Shown here one piece after another: positions 42,401 to 49,796 of a DNA stretch of 64,000 nucleotides. Source of the stretch: Streptomyces rhizosphaerihabitans (GTDB lineage Bacteria; Actinomycetota; Actinomycetes; Streptomycetales; Streptomycetaceae). The notes beneath the pieces were generated by a model, which made no database searches, was not told where the DNA came from, and saw only the letters and a list, made by a program, of their open reading frames with translations. Within the stretch, counting starts at the first letter, position 1. Every line of letters begins with the position of its first letter. The translations under genes and the position numbers were made by a program. The stretch is from positions 286,808 to 350,807 of the forward strand of contig NZ_JAODTZ010000002.1 in assembly GCF_025399795.1 (NCBI RefSeq). The letters are read 5' to 3'.

Positions 42401-42920
42401 GAAGTGGCACGTCATGGACCGCACCGGCCGTACGCCGGTGGCCAGCGAGCACGACTTCGACGTCACCCTCGAAGCCGGCTCCTACGAAGTGCGCATCCGC
42501 GGCTCCATGGACCGCGTCGAGGCCGACACCGAGGGCCGCGCCTACGTGGTCGACTTCAAGACCGGCAAGCAGGCGCCGAGCGCCGCCGAGGTGACCCACC
42601 ACCCGCAGCTCGCCGTCTACCAGCTCGCCATCGGCGAGGGCGCGGTCGACGACGTCTTCGACGGTGTACGCCCCGAAGCGGGCGGTGCCGAACTCGTCCA
42701 GCTCCGCCAGGGCGCCGCCAAGAAGAACGGCGGCGAGACCCTGCCCAAGGTGCAGGCGCAGGAGCCGCCGGAGGGCGAGTGGGTCGGCGACCTCCTGGCG
42801 AACGCCGCCGGCAAGGTCCTCGACGAACGGTTCTCACCGACAACGGGACAACACTGCACGCACTGCTCCTTCCGGGCATCCTGCAGCGCCCGGTCGGAGG
42901 GCCGGCAGGTGGTCGAGTGA
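39483..42920 (+). CDS. adnA: AdnAB-type helicase-nuclease subunit with Fe-S Cys cluster
   Basis: A 1145-residue protein: UvrD-like motor fused to a RecB-type nuclease. Motor motifs: LVLAGPGTGKTTTLVE (Walker A), LTFSRKAAVELRDR, VYVDEYQDTDPAQVRL (motif II), GDPDQSIYAFRGAD and LMTAHRSKGLEWRLVVVAG. Nuclease motif: YVVDFKTGKQAPS, then HHPQLAVYQLAI. A Cys near CALQWFLG pairs with the C-terminal C-x2-C-x5-C group (HCTHCSFRASC) as an Fe-S cluster, as in AddB/AdnA nuclease domains. The complex resects double-strand breaks for recombination. A low-complexity acidic insert of about 55 residues (Asp/Arg/Thr/Ala) lies in the second motor half. Naming this subunit A follows gene order and Fe-S content. Confidence 0.85.
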   Translation: MSSTSSTRRLTHPSVRQGARGAYRLVRTSPTRVDPPRLDAGQRAVVDHGSGPLLVLAGPGTGKTTTLVESVAARIERGGDPERILVLTFSRKAAVELRDRMALRIGAARAPRATTFHSFCYALIRAHQDSDLFVEPLRLLSGPEQDVAVRELLAGQPDLERLGLAHVRWPDELRACLTTRGFADEVRAVLARSRELGLGPDALEAFARRIGRPDWGAAAAFLAEYLDVLDMQGVLDYAELVHRAVLLVRRPEVAERLAAQYDAVYVDEYQDTDPAQVRLLRGLAGGGRTLVAFGDPDQSIYAFRGADVNGILDFPDAFPRTDGRPAPVEVLRTSRRSGADLLAATRRLTQRMPLTRLPAHKVRAHRELSPVRDGGEIEVYTYPTAGTELDNIADILRRAHLEDGVPWGEMAVLVRAGSRTIPTIRRALTSAGVPLDIDGDDLPLRHEPAVAPLLTALRAVARAESEPGADRVSGADADADPRTDTGPRADADPRTGTAPRAEPDPSADIDPHEDTADVRVASWLDTETALTLLASPLASMDAADLRRLGRALREEERAGGNLVPPPSDVLLARALAEPERLVAHDPAYARGAQRLGALLRRARERLAGGGTAEEALWDLWDGTPWPQRLERAARRGGAAGRNADRDLDAVCALFATAGRAEERTGGRGALNFLEEVDAEDIAADTLTRRAVRPDAVRLMTAHRSKGLEWRLVVVAGVQEGLWPDLRRRGSLLEADRIGRDGLAEPLTPGALLSEERRLFYVAATRARERLVVTAVKAPADDGDQPSRFLTELGVEPKDVTGRPRRPLAVAPLVAELRATTVDPRVSDGLRQAAARRLARLAALADEEGRPLVPSAHPYRWWGMYEPTESKVPLRDRDQPVVLSGSALAQLANTCALQWFLGREVKADAPATAAQGFGNVVHVLADEVASGRTPADLDVLMERLDSVWNALAFDAPWKSAQEKENARVALERFLKWHVMDRTGRTPVASEHDFDVTLEAGSYEVRIRGSMDRVEADTEGRAYVVDFKTGKQAPSAAEVTHHPQLAVYQLAIGEGAVDDVFDGVRPEAGGAELVQLRQGAAKKNGGETLPKVQAQEPPEGEWVGDLLANAAGKVLDERFSPTTGQHCTHCSFRASCSARSEGRQVVE

Positions 42921-43191
42921 CGGATCCCGCAGCGGCTCCGGGCAGGGGTCGGACGGGTCGTCGGACAGGTTGATCGGAGACGCGTACCGGCCGCGAGCGA
43001 GACGATGCACGCAGCGCACACCAAGTGGTGGAATGCCGGGTCCCGTGGCGCAGTCCAGGTCGCCGGTCCGTGGGTCAGAGGATGCGACGTCAGCGAGTGA
43101 CGTACGGCACCACATGTGCTGACCTGTGGTTCTTCCGCCCCGGACGTCGATGTGGCCACGGCTGTCGGTGGACGCCGCTAGCCTCTGCGAC

Positions 43192-46100
43192 ATGCCCGCC
43201 CGTATCACCGACCCCGAACAGCTCAAGGAGCTCCTCGGCATCCCGTTCACCCCGGAACAGACGGACTGCATCACCGCGGAGCCGGCCCCGCAGGTGATCG
43301 TGGCCGGAGCGGGTTCGGGCAAGACCACGGTGATGGCGGCACGCGTGGTGTGGCTGGTCGGCACCGGGCAGGTCGCCCCCGAGCAGGTCCTCGGCCTGAC
43401 GTTCACCAACAAGGCGGCGGGCGAACTCGCCGAACGCGTGCGCAAGGCGCTCGTCAGGGCGGGTGTCACCGACCCGGACGTCATCGACCCCGACAACCCG
43501 CCGGGTGAGCCGGTCATCTCCACGTACCACGCCTTCGCGGGCCGCCTGCTCACCGACCACGGCCTGCGCATCGGGCTCGAACCGACGTCCCGGCTGCTCG
43601 CCGACGCCACCCGCTACCAGCTCGCCGCGCGCGTGCTGCGCGAGGCGCCGGGCCCGTATCCGTCGCTGACCCGCTCCTTCCCGGACCTGGTCGGAGACCT
43701 CCTGACCCTCGACTCCGAGCTCTCCGAACACCTCGTACGGGCGGAGGACCTGCGCGCCTACGACGCCGAACTGCTGCGCGCCCTGGAGAGCGCCAGACTC
43801 ACCAACGCGGATCTGCGCAAGGTCCCCGAGGCCGCCGCCGCCCGGCGTGAACTCGCCGAGCTGGTGGGCCGCTACCGGGCGGCCAAACGCGAGCGCGACC
43901 TCCTCGACTTCGGTGACCAGATCGCCCTCTCGGCCACCCTGACCGGCACCCGTCCAGAGGTCGGAGAGATCCTGCGCGACGAGTTCCGGGTGGTCCTGCT
44001 GGACGAGTACCAGGACACGTCGGTGGCCCAGCGCATCCTGCTCGCCGGGCTGTTCGGCGGCGGCACAGGGCACCCCGTCACGGCGGTCGGCGACCCCTGC
44101 CAGGCGATCTACGGCTGGCGCGGCGCCTCCGTGGCCAACCTCGACGACTTCCCCGAGCACTTCGCGCGCCCCGACGGCCGCCCCGCGACCCGCCAGTCGC
44201 TCAGCGAGAACCGGCGCAGCGGCGGCCGCCTCCTCGACCTCGCCAACGGCCTCGCGGAGCCGCTGCGCGCCATGCACGCGGGCGTGGAGGCCCTGCGGCC
44301 CGCCCCCGGGGCCGAGCGGGACGGCCTGGTGCGCTGCGCGCTGCTGCGCACCCACGCCGAGGAGATCGGCTGGCTCGCCGACTCGATCGCCCATCTCGTA
44401 CGCACCGGAAAGGCGCCCGCCGAGATCGCCGTCCTGTGCCGCACCGCCACCGACTTCGCCGAGATCCAGGGCGCGCTCGTCGCCCGTGACATCCCCGTCG
44501 AGGTGGTGGGCCTCTCGGGTCTGCTGCACCTGCCCGAGGTGGCCGACCTCGTGGCGGTCTGCGAGGTCCTCCAGGACCCGGGGGCGAACGCCTCCCTCGT
44601 CCGGCTGCTCACCGGCCCGCGCTGGCGGATCGGCCCGCGCGATCTCGCCCTCCTCGGGCGCCGCGCACGTCTGCTCGTGTCCCACGCGCGCGTTGGGGCC
44701 GACGACGATGCGGACCGCAGGCTCGCCGCGGCCGTCGAGGGGGTCGACCCGGCCGAGGTGATATCGCTCGCCGACGCCCTCGACACGTTCCTGGAGACGC
44801 CCATCGAGGCCGCGGGGGACGACGACGGGCTGCCCTTCTCGCCGGACGCGCGCGTGCGCTTCGCGCGGCTCGCCGCCGAGCTGCGCGACCTGCGCCGCTC
44901 GCTCGCCGACCCCCTGATGGACGTCCTGCACCGGGTGCTCGCCGTCACCGGACTGGAGGTCGAGCTCTCGGCGTCCCCGCACGCCCTGGCCGCACGCCGC
45001 CGCGAGACCCTGTCGAACTTCCTGGACATCGCCGCGTCCTTCGCCTCCGGCGACGGCGAGGCGAGCCTGCTGGCCTTCCTCGGCTTCCTGCGCACCGCCG
45101 CGCAGTACGAGAAGGGTCTGGACAACGCCCTGCCCGGCGGCGAGAACACCGTCAAGGTGCTCACCGCGCACAAGTCCAAGGGCCTGGAGTGGGACGTGGT
45201 CGTCGTCCCCGGCCTCGTCGACGGCACCTTCCCCAGCGGCCAGGGCCGCGAGAAGTGGACCGCCCAGGGCAAGGTCCTGCCGCACCAGTTGCGCGGTGAT
45301 GCCGACACGCTGCCCGACATCGAAGCCTGGGACGCCAAGGGCATCAAGGTCTTCCACGAGGCCATGAAGGACCACCAGCACACCGAGGAACTGCGCCTCG
45401 GCTATGTCACGTTCACCCGCCCCCGTTCGCTCCTGCTCGGCTCCGGCCACTGGTGGGGCCCCTCCCAGAAACGGCCGCGCGGCCCCTCGGACTTCCTGCA
45501 CGCCCTTCACGACCACTGCGCCGCCGGACACGGCGAGATCGAGGTCTGGGCGGACGAACCGGCGGAGGACGAGGAGAACCCGGCCCTGCGCGAGGCGGCC
45601 GCCGACCACGCCTGGCCGATCCCGCTCGACGACTCGGCCCTCGCCCGGCGTCGCGCGGCGGCGGAGACCGTACTCGCCCACCTGGAGCGGGTCGCGTCTC
45701 ACGACGGGGCCCACCCCGGGTCCGACGGACCCCGGCGCGCGGCCGCCCACGACCCCGCCTCGTACGACGACCCGGAGTGGCCGCCGCCGTCGGCGGACGA
45801 CATCCCGCCCCACGACGAGGACGACCTCCCCGAGGACGTGTACGCGTTCTCCGAAGGCGACTTTCCCGCCGATCACTTCCCGGAGGACCATTTCCCGGAG
45901 GGCGACCTCACGGAGACCGCCCTGCCCGAAGGCGACGAATCCGACTGGGACTCCTGGACGACGGAACGACCGGGAGACCGCCCGGCCAGCCGGGGGGGCG
46001 GCCGACCGATGGTGCCGCACCAGGCCCAGGGGCCGGCCCTCGCCGCCCGCCCGCACTCCCAGGAGACCGTGAGTGAGCCCCTCACGCCCGAAGAGGTCCG

Positions 46101-46830
46101 CACCCTCGCCTCCTGGGACCGCGATCTGGACGCGCTGACCGGAGAACTCCTGCGCGCCCGCGCGACCGTCACCCACGTACCCCTGCCGGCCTCGCTCACC
46201 GCCTCCCAACTGCTGCGTCTGGCCGCCGACCCGGACGGCTTCGCGCAGGAGCTCGCCCGCCCCATGCCCCGGCCCCCGCAGCCCGCCGCACGTCGGGGCA
46301 CGCGCTTCCACGCCTGGGTGGAGTCCCGCTTCGAAGAGCTGCGGCTGCCGATGCTGGACCCCGAGGAGCTGCCCGGCAGCGAGGCGGAGATCGCCGACGA
46401 GCGTGACCTGGAAGCGCTGAAGGACGCCTTCGAACGCACTCCCTACGCGCACCGCACCCCGTACCGCGTCGAGGTGCCCTTCCAGTTCGCGATCGCCGGG
46501 CGGGTCGTCCGCGGCCGGATCGACGCCGTCTACAGGAACGGCGACGGCGACGGGGTGACGTACGAGATCGTCGACTGGAAGACCGGCCACGGCCGCACCG
46601 CGGATCCGCTCCAGCTCGCGCTGTACCGCCTGGGCTGGGCCGAGCGGCAGGGTGTGCCCCTGGAATCCGTCACGGCCGTGTTCCTGTACGTCCGCGACGG
46701 CGAGGTCGTACGACCGGAGGGTCTCCCGGACCGTGCCGCACTGGAGCGACTGCTCACCGAGGACCCGCCGGGTCCACAGGACGGGGCTCCCGGCGAACCG
46801 CCGGACGAACACGCCTCTGTGGGCGGATAG
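43192..46830 (+). CDS. adnB: AdnAB-type helicase-nuclease subunit without Fe-S cluster
   Basis: A 1212-residue protein with the same two-part design. Motor: VIVAGAGSGKTTVMAARVVW, LTFTNKAAGELAERV, VVLLDEYQDTSVAQRI, GDPCQAIYGWRGASV, and VLTAHKSKGLEWDVVVVPGL. Nuclease: RGTRFHAWVESRFEEL, GRIDAVYRNGDG and EIVDWKTGHGRT. It lacks the C-terminal Cys group of its partner. A long acidic, His/Asp/Glu/Pro-rich linker (about residues 840-960) separates the motor from the nuclease. It should form the heterodimer with the upstream gene. The ATG at 43192 gives the family start; about 270 bases of non-coding DNA separate the two genes, so adnB may have its own promoter. Confidence 0.88.
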   Translation: MPARITDPEQLKELLGIPFTPEQTDCITAEPAPQVIVAGAGSGKTTVMAARVVWLVGTGQVAPEQVLGLTFTNKAAGELAERVRKALVRAGVTDPDVIDPDNPPGEPVISTYHAFAGRLLTDHGLRIGLEPTSRLLADATRYQLAARVLREAPGPYPSLTRSFPDLVGDLLTLDSELSEHLVRAEDLRAYDAELLRALESARLTNADLRKVPEAAAARRELAELVGRYRAAKRERDLLDFGDQIALSATLTGTRPEVGEILRDEFRVVLLDEYQDTSVAQRILLAGLFGGGTGHPVTAVGDPCQAIYGWRGASVANLDDFPEHFARPDGRPATRQSLSENRRSGGRLLDLANGLAEPLRAMHAGVEALRPAPGAERDGLVRCALLRTHAEEIGWLADSIAHLVRTGKAPAEIAVLCRTATDFAEIQGALVARDIPVEVVGLSGLLHLPEVADLVAVCEVLQDPGANASLVRLLTGPRWRIGPRDLALLGRRARLLVSHARVGADDDADRRLAAAVEGVDPAEVISLADALDTFLETPIEAAGDDDGLPFSPDARVRFARLAAELRDLRRSLADPLMDVLHRVLAVTGLEVELSASPHALAARRRETLSNFLDIAASFASGDGEASLLAFLGFLRTAAQYEKGLDNALPGGENTVKVLTAHKSKGLEWDVVVVPGLVDGTFPSGQGREKWTAQGKVLPHQLRGDADTLPDIEAWDAKGIKVFHEAMKDHQHTEELRLGYVTFTRPRSLLLGSGHWWGPSQKRPRGPSDFLHALHDHCAAGHGEIEVWADEPAEDEENPALREAAADHAWPIPLDDSALARRRAAAETVLAHLERVASHDGAHPGSDGPRRAAAHDPASYDDPEWPPPSADDIPPHDEDDLPEDVYAFSEGDFPADHFPEDHFPEGDLTETALPEGDESDWDSWTTERPGDRPASRGGGRPMVPHQAQGPALAARPHSQETVSEPLTPEEVRTLASWDRDLDALTGELLRARATVTHVPLPASLTASQLLRLAADPDGFAQELARPMPRPPQPAARRGTRFHAWVESRFEELRLPMLDPEELPGSEAEIADERDLEALKDAFERTPYAHRTPYRVEVPFQFAIAGRVVRGRIDAVYRNGDGDGVTYEIVDWKTGHGRTADPLQLALYRLGWAERQGVPLESVTAVFLYVRDGEVVRPEGLPDRAALERLLTEDPPGPQDGAPGEPPDEHASVGG

Positions 46831-46840
46831 GCTCAGGAAC

Positions 46841-48253
46841 ATGAGCAAGCCCGTTGACAACGCCGTCAGCACCGTCCGTACGTACATCGAGACCCACCGC
46901 GCCGCCTTCCTCGACGACCTCGCGGAGTGGCTGCGCATCCCCTCGGTCTCGGCTCAGCCCGACCACGCCGCGGACGTGGCACACAGCGCCGACTGGCTCG
47001 CCGCCAAGCTACGGGAGACCGGCTTCCCGACCAGCGAGGTCTGGCCGACCGCGGGTGCCCCGGCCGTCTTCGCCGAGTGGCCCTCCGAGGACCCGGGCGC
47101 ACCCACGGTCCTCGTCTACGGACACCACGACGTGCAGCCGGCCGCCCGCGAGGACGGCTGGGACACCGACCCCTTCGAACCGGTGATCCGGGGCAACCGC
47201 CTCCACGCGCGCGGCGCCGCCGACGACAAGGGCCAGGTGTTCTTTCACACACTCGGCGTCCGGGCGCACCTCGCCGCCACCGGGCGCACCGCCCCGGCCG
47301 TGCACCTCAAGCTGCTGATCGAGGGCGAGGAGGAGTCCGGCTCCCCGCACTTCCGCGACCTCGTCGAAAAGCGGGCGGAGCGGCTCGCAGCCGACGCCGT
47401 GATCGTCTCCGACACCGGCATGTGGTCCGAGGACACCCCCACGGTCTGCACCGGCATGCGGGGCCTCGCCGAGTGCGAGATCGTCCTGCACGGGCCCGAG
47501 CAGGACATCCACTCCGGGTCCTTCGGCGGCGCCGTGCCCAACCCGGCCACCGCGGCCGCCCGCCTGGTAGCCGCCCTGCACGACGAGCACGCACGCGTGG
47601 CCGTACCCGGCTTCTACGAAGGCATCACCGAACTCACCGACCGCGAGCGCGAACTCTTCGCCGAACTGCCCTTCGACGAGGAGCGGTGGCTGCGCACGGC
47701 CAGGTCGACGGCCACCCACGGAGAGGCCGGGCACACCACCCTGGAGCGCGTCTGGGCCCGCCCGACCGCCGAGGTCAACGGCATCGGCGGCGGCTACCAG
47801 GGCGCCGGCAGCAAGACGATCATTCCGTCCTCGGCCCTGGTGAAGCTCTCCTTCCGGCTGGTCGCCGGGCAGGACCCGGACCACATCGAGAAGGCCGTAC
47901 GCGACTGGGCGGCCGAGCAGGCAGCCGACGGCATCCGGTATGAGATCACGTTCGGCGCGGCCACCCGCCCGTGCCTGACGCCACTGGACCACCCCGCCCT
48001 GCAGTCCGTCGTACGCGCCATGGGCCGCGCCTTCGAGCAGCCGATCCGCTACACCCGAGAGGGCGGCTCCGGACCCGCGGCCGACCTCCAGGAAGTCCTC
48101 GGTGCCCCGGTGCTCTTCCTGGGCATCTCCGTTCCCTCCGACGGCTGGCACGCCCCCAACGAGAAGGTCGAACTCGACCTCCTCATGAAGGGCGTCGAAA
48201 CGACCGCCTACCTGTGGGGCGACCTGGCCGAGAACTGGCGCGACACACCCTGA
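46841..48253 (+). CDS. M20-family dipeptidase/metallopeptidase
   Basis: A 470-residue cytosolic zinc peptidase. Zinc-site motifs in order: VLVYGHHDVQPA (first His/Asp), RGAADDKGQVFFH (bridging Asp), LIEGEEESGSPHF (Glu base and ligand), VSDTGMW, and the C-terminal ligand His in SDGWHAPNEKVELD. The dimerisation lid contains LHGPEQDIHSGSFGGAVPNP. Members cleave dipeptides or beta-alanyl dipeptides, or act on related amides. Its ATG lies ten bases after the adnB stop with AGGAAC as ribosome site, so it is probably co-transcribed with it. Confidence 0.92.
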   Translation: MSKPVDNAVSTVRTYIETHRAAFLDDLAEWLRIPSVSAQPDHAADVAHSADWLAAKLRETGFPTSEVWPTAGAPAVFAEWPSEDPGAPTVLVYGHHDVQPAAREDGWDTDPFEPVIRGNRLHARGAADDKGQVFFHTLGVRAHLAATGRTAPAVHLKLLIEGEEESGSPHFRDLVEKRAERLAADAVIVSDTGMWSEDTPTVCTGMRGLAECEIVLHGPEQDIHSGSFGGAVPNPATAAARLVAALHDEHARVAVPGFYEGITELTDRERELFAELPFDEERWLRTARSTATHGEAGHTTLERVWARPTAEVNGIGGGYQGAGSKTIIPSSALVKLSFRLVAGQDPDHIEKAVRDWAAEQAADGIRYEITFGAATRPCLTPLDHPALQSVVRAMGRAFEQPIRYTREGGSGPAADLQEVLGAPVLFLGISVPSDGWHAPNEKVELDLLMKGVETTAYLWGDLAENWRDTP

Positions 48254-48348
48254 ACAAGCCGATTCACACCCTCAAGAGCGCACCGCACGCCCGTCCTGCT
48301 GAACCGCCCGCCGAAATAACCGTTCCACCGGGGGAGTTGGAAGCACCC

Positions 48349-49296
48349 GTGACCACCTGGACCGACCACAGCGCCGACCGTCCCATCTCGCTCACCGCTC
48401 CGACCGGCATCGACCGGGCCGCCCACCACCGGCTCGACGAGGCCTGGCTCGCGGCGGCCTGGAGCCATCCCACGACCCGCGCCTTCGTGGTCTCCGGCGG
48501 TCAGGTGCTCATCGACGAGGTGGCCGACGGCACCACCGAACTGCTGATGACGCCCTCCTTCGAGGCCCCGCTCACCGAGGCGCACCGCTACTTCCTGGGC
48601 ACGGACGACGACGGGGTGAGCTACTTCGCACTCCAGAAGGACGCGCTTCCCGGCCGTATCGACCAGTCCGCCCGCCCGGCGGGCCTGCGCGAGGCCGGTC
48701 TCCTGCTGTCCCCCCGCGACGCCGGCCTGATGGTCCACGCGGTCGCCCTGGAGAACTGGCAGCGACTGCACCGCTTCTGCTCCCGCTGCGGCGAGCGCAC
48801 GGTCATCGCGGCCGCCGGCCACATCCGCCGCTGCCCGGCGTGCGGCGCCGAGCACTACCCGCGCACCGACCCGGCCGTGATCATGGCCGTCACGGACGAC
48901 GAGGACCGCATCCTGCTCGGCCGCCAGGTGCACTGGCCCGAAGGCCGCTTCTCCACGCTCGCGGGCTTCGTCGAGCCCGGCGAGTCGATCGAGCAGTCCG
49001 TACGCCGCGAGGTCTTCGAAGAGGCGGGCGTCACGGTCGGCGCGGTCGACTACGTCGCCAGCCAGCCCTGGCCGTTCCCCTCCAGCCTCATGCTGGGCTT
49101 CATGGCCCGTGCCACCTCGTCGGAGATCAACGTCGACGGCGAGGAGATCCACGAAGCCCGCTGGTTCTCCCGGGAAGACCTGAGAGCCGCCTTCGAGTCC
49201 GGGGAGGTGGTGCCTCCCTACGGAATCTCGATCGCGGCCCGCCTGATCGAGCTCTGGTACGGCAAGCCCCTGCCGACGCGGGGGAACACCGCCTGA
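48349..49296 (+). CDS. nudC: NAD(+) diphosphatase NudC
   Basis: A 315-residue Nudix hydrolase. The zinc ribbon is CSRCGE...CPACGAEHYPR. The Nudix box GFVEPGESIEQSVRREVFEE is followed by AGV, satisfying GX5EX7REUXEEXGU. The NudC-specific SQPWPFPSSLMLGF lies just downstream, which separates NADH pyrophosphatases from other Nudix enzymes. It hydrolyses NADH to NMNH and AMP and can remove NAD caps from RNA. The GTG is chosen because homology begins near WTDHSADRPISLTAP and GGAAG precedes it; the frame is open upstream but overlaps the peptidase gene. Confidence 0.93.
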   Translation: MTTWTDHSADRPISLTAPTGIDRAAHHRLDEAWLAAAWSHPTTRAFVVSGGQVLIDEVADGTTELLMTPSFEAPLTEAHRYFLGTDDDGVSYFALQKDALPGRIDQSARPAGLREAGLLLSPRDAGLMVHAVALENWQRLHRFCSRCGERTVIAAAGHIRRCPACGAEHYPRTDPAVIMAVTDDEDRILLGRQVHWPEGRFSTLAGFVEPGESIEQSVRREVFEEAGVTVGAVDYVASQPWPFPSSLMLGFMARATSSEINVDGEEIHEARWFSREDLRAAFESGEVVPPYGISIAARLIELWYGKPLPTRGNTA

Positions 49297-49796
49297 CGCC
49301 GGTCGGATGTCGATCCTCTCCTTGACCTGTGCAAGCGAAGGGATCGTGGGCGCCGAAGACCCGTGCGAGCGAAGGGATCGTGAGCGCCGAACCGTCCGGG
49401 AAGAGAAAGGCGGGCGCGATCCGTGTCGCCTGCCCCGGCGCAGCCGTGACCATCTCGACGACGTCCCGGCACACCCCTGGCAGCGGTTCGCCGACAGCCC
49501 CTGACGCCAGTGCGGCGCCAGGGGCGATCCGGCCCCGCCTCGAGCTCCCGGGCGCCCCGGCGGTGAGGGCGGACGGCACCAGCCAGGCGCCGCCCCGCCC
49601 CGGGGCCTGCCGTACGGGCGCGGGGACACCATGGGCGCCCGTCGCACCGCCGACGCCTGCACCTGTTTCCCGTTGCCCGCTCCGTCCGGAACACCCGGGG
49701 GCGCCTTGGCGCCTCCCGAGGCGCCGCGTGCCTGCGGCCGCACGGCAGCCCCAACCCCGCGGGCCGGCGGGCGTTGCCCGGCGGTTCACCCGGTAG
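49297..49796. other. 500-base convergent gap with two 29-bp direct repeats
   Basis: No gene is supported here. Near-identical direct copies at 49329-49357 and 49363-49391 (GTGCAAGCGAAGGGATCGTG then GGCGCCGAA, three differences, 34-base period) lie just after nudC. The remainder is GC-rich with many CGCC/GGCG runs but no clear terminator hairpin. Confidence 0.6.

Noticed and set aside
49297..49796. A gene in the gap after nudC
   Set aside because: Open frames exist on both strands but lack ribosome sites and give Pro/Arg/Ala-rich translations.
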